Shown here: positions 6,343-6,762 of the stretch, one piece after another
Position numbering within the stretch: the stretch's first letter is position 1
Layout of the letters: each line of letters begins with the position of its first letter
NCBI GenBank assembly: GCA_024225895.1
Contig: JAAEMC010001168.1
Coordinates: forward strand, 1-6,762
Origin: Desulfobacteraceae bacterium
Lineage (GTDB): Bacteria; Desulfobacterota; Desulfobacteria; Desulfobacterales; Desulfobacteraceae
DNA: 6,762 nt
Reading direction: 5' to 3'
Notes under the pieces: model-generated
The model's input: only the letters and a program-made list of their open reading frames with translations
What the model was told of the DNA's origin: nothing
Databases searched by the model: none
Program-made: the position numbers and the translations under genes

Positions 6343-6762
6343 TTATGCAACCAGCGCAAGGCCGGGTTTGATGGCATTTTTGCCAAATCTTTGGCGGATG
6401 TTCTCCATGGTTAGGGCAAGATGCCTTTGCTTCTGTATTTTTGCCTTGTTGGAAAAGATATCCATCTGTACCTCTGGCGCTGTTAATTTGTCGCAGACAA
6501 GGCGCATGTGGCGGATACGGGTTCGCCTTTTCCATGCCTTGTATAAAAGGGGAATCAGTTTTTTAAACAGGATCAGTTCATGGGCAGTGGGCGGTGTGAT
6601 TTTCGTGGTTGCCTTGCTTTGAATTCCGTCGGAATAAGACAGTGTAATTGTCATGGCAGCACCGTGTTTTTTTTTCAAGCGCAGCTTACGGCTGATCTCT
6701 TGACCCAAAAAATAGAGCCCTTTTTTAAGCTGGGCAAGATCATTGGTGTCATCAGCAAATTC
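6343..6762 (-). CDS. Y-family DNA polymerase, DinB/ImuB type (C-terminal part only)
   Basis: The frame is open to the right edge, so the catalytic palm is outside the window. The visible 139 residues start EFADDTNDLAQLKKGLYFLG and continue with RKLRLKKKHGAAMTITLSYSD, the little-finger (IMS C-terminal) domain of DinB/UmuC-type polymerases. They end with MENIRQRFGKNAI, a common closing pattern (D.IR.RFG..AI). QMDIF (6451-6465) fits the beta-clamp binding pentapeptide QLSLF/QxxLF. Such proteins copy past damaged bases (Pol IV) or, as ImuB, act as an inactive adaptor linking a DnaE2 polymerase to the clamp. The two cannot be told apart without the N-terminal catalytic residues. A DnaE-type gene follows after 14 bases, so the pair is very probably one operon. 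A LexA site, if any, would be upstream and off the window. Confidence 0.85.
   Translation of the reverse strand, partial: EFADDTNDLAQLKKGLYFLGQEISRKLRLKKKHGAAMTITLSYSDGIQSKATTKITPPTAHELILFKKLIPLLYKAWKRRTRIRHMRLVCDKLTAPEVQMDIFSNKAKIQKQRHLALTMENIRQRFGKNAIKPGLALVA

Noticed and set aside
6329..6535. N-terminal extension of the DnaE reading frame (69 extra codons)
   Set aside because: It overlaps the end of the Y-family polymerase gene in another frame, has no polymerase similarity, and a good AGGTGA site precedes the internal ATG at 6328, where the PHP domain begins.

Overview
The window looks like chromosomal DNA of a sulfate-reducing or related Desulfobacterota (former Deltaproteobacteria), probably Desulfobacterales. 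I infer this from protein style: a PAS sensor ending in the Cys4 tail common in that group, a Rec-GGDEF protein, an orphan solute-binding protein, and a DinB-DnaE pair. No database search was possible.

Left part, plus strand (1-2023). The C-terminal part of a PAS sensor protein (cut by the left edge) is followed 11 bases later by a complete stand-alone PHP-family phosphoesterase. Next is an exported solute-binding protein of the amino-acid-binding type, closed by a strong intrinsic terminator at 1974-2023.

Middle (about 2024-2263). The roughly 300-base gap between genes holds the terminator, a short minus-strand remnant that reads like the C-terminal tail of an AmtB-type ammonium transporter, and a perfect 9-3-9 palindrome.

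Right part, minus strand (2264-6762). A receiver-GGDEF protein (2264-3187) has its own plausible promoter. Its GGDEF signature is intact, but the two residues that normally read guanine are Val and Ser, and the inhibitory I-site is missing. The Ser matches the substitution known from hybrid promiscuous (Hypr) GGDEF enzymes that make 3',3'-cGAMP, so this is the most interesting gene here. Upstream of it on the same strand is a two-gene operon: a Y-family polymerase (DinB/ImuB type, cut by the right edge) and, 14 bases later, a 1000-residue DnaE-type polymerase. Together they resemble a translesion or SOS mutasome cassette.

I found no RNA genes, CRISPR array, insertion sequence or riboswitch.
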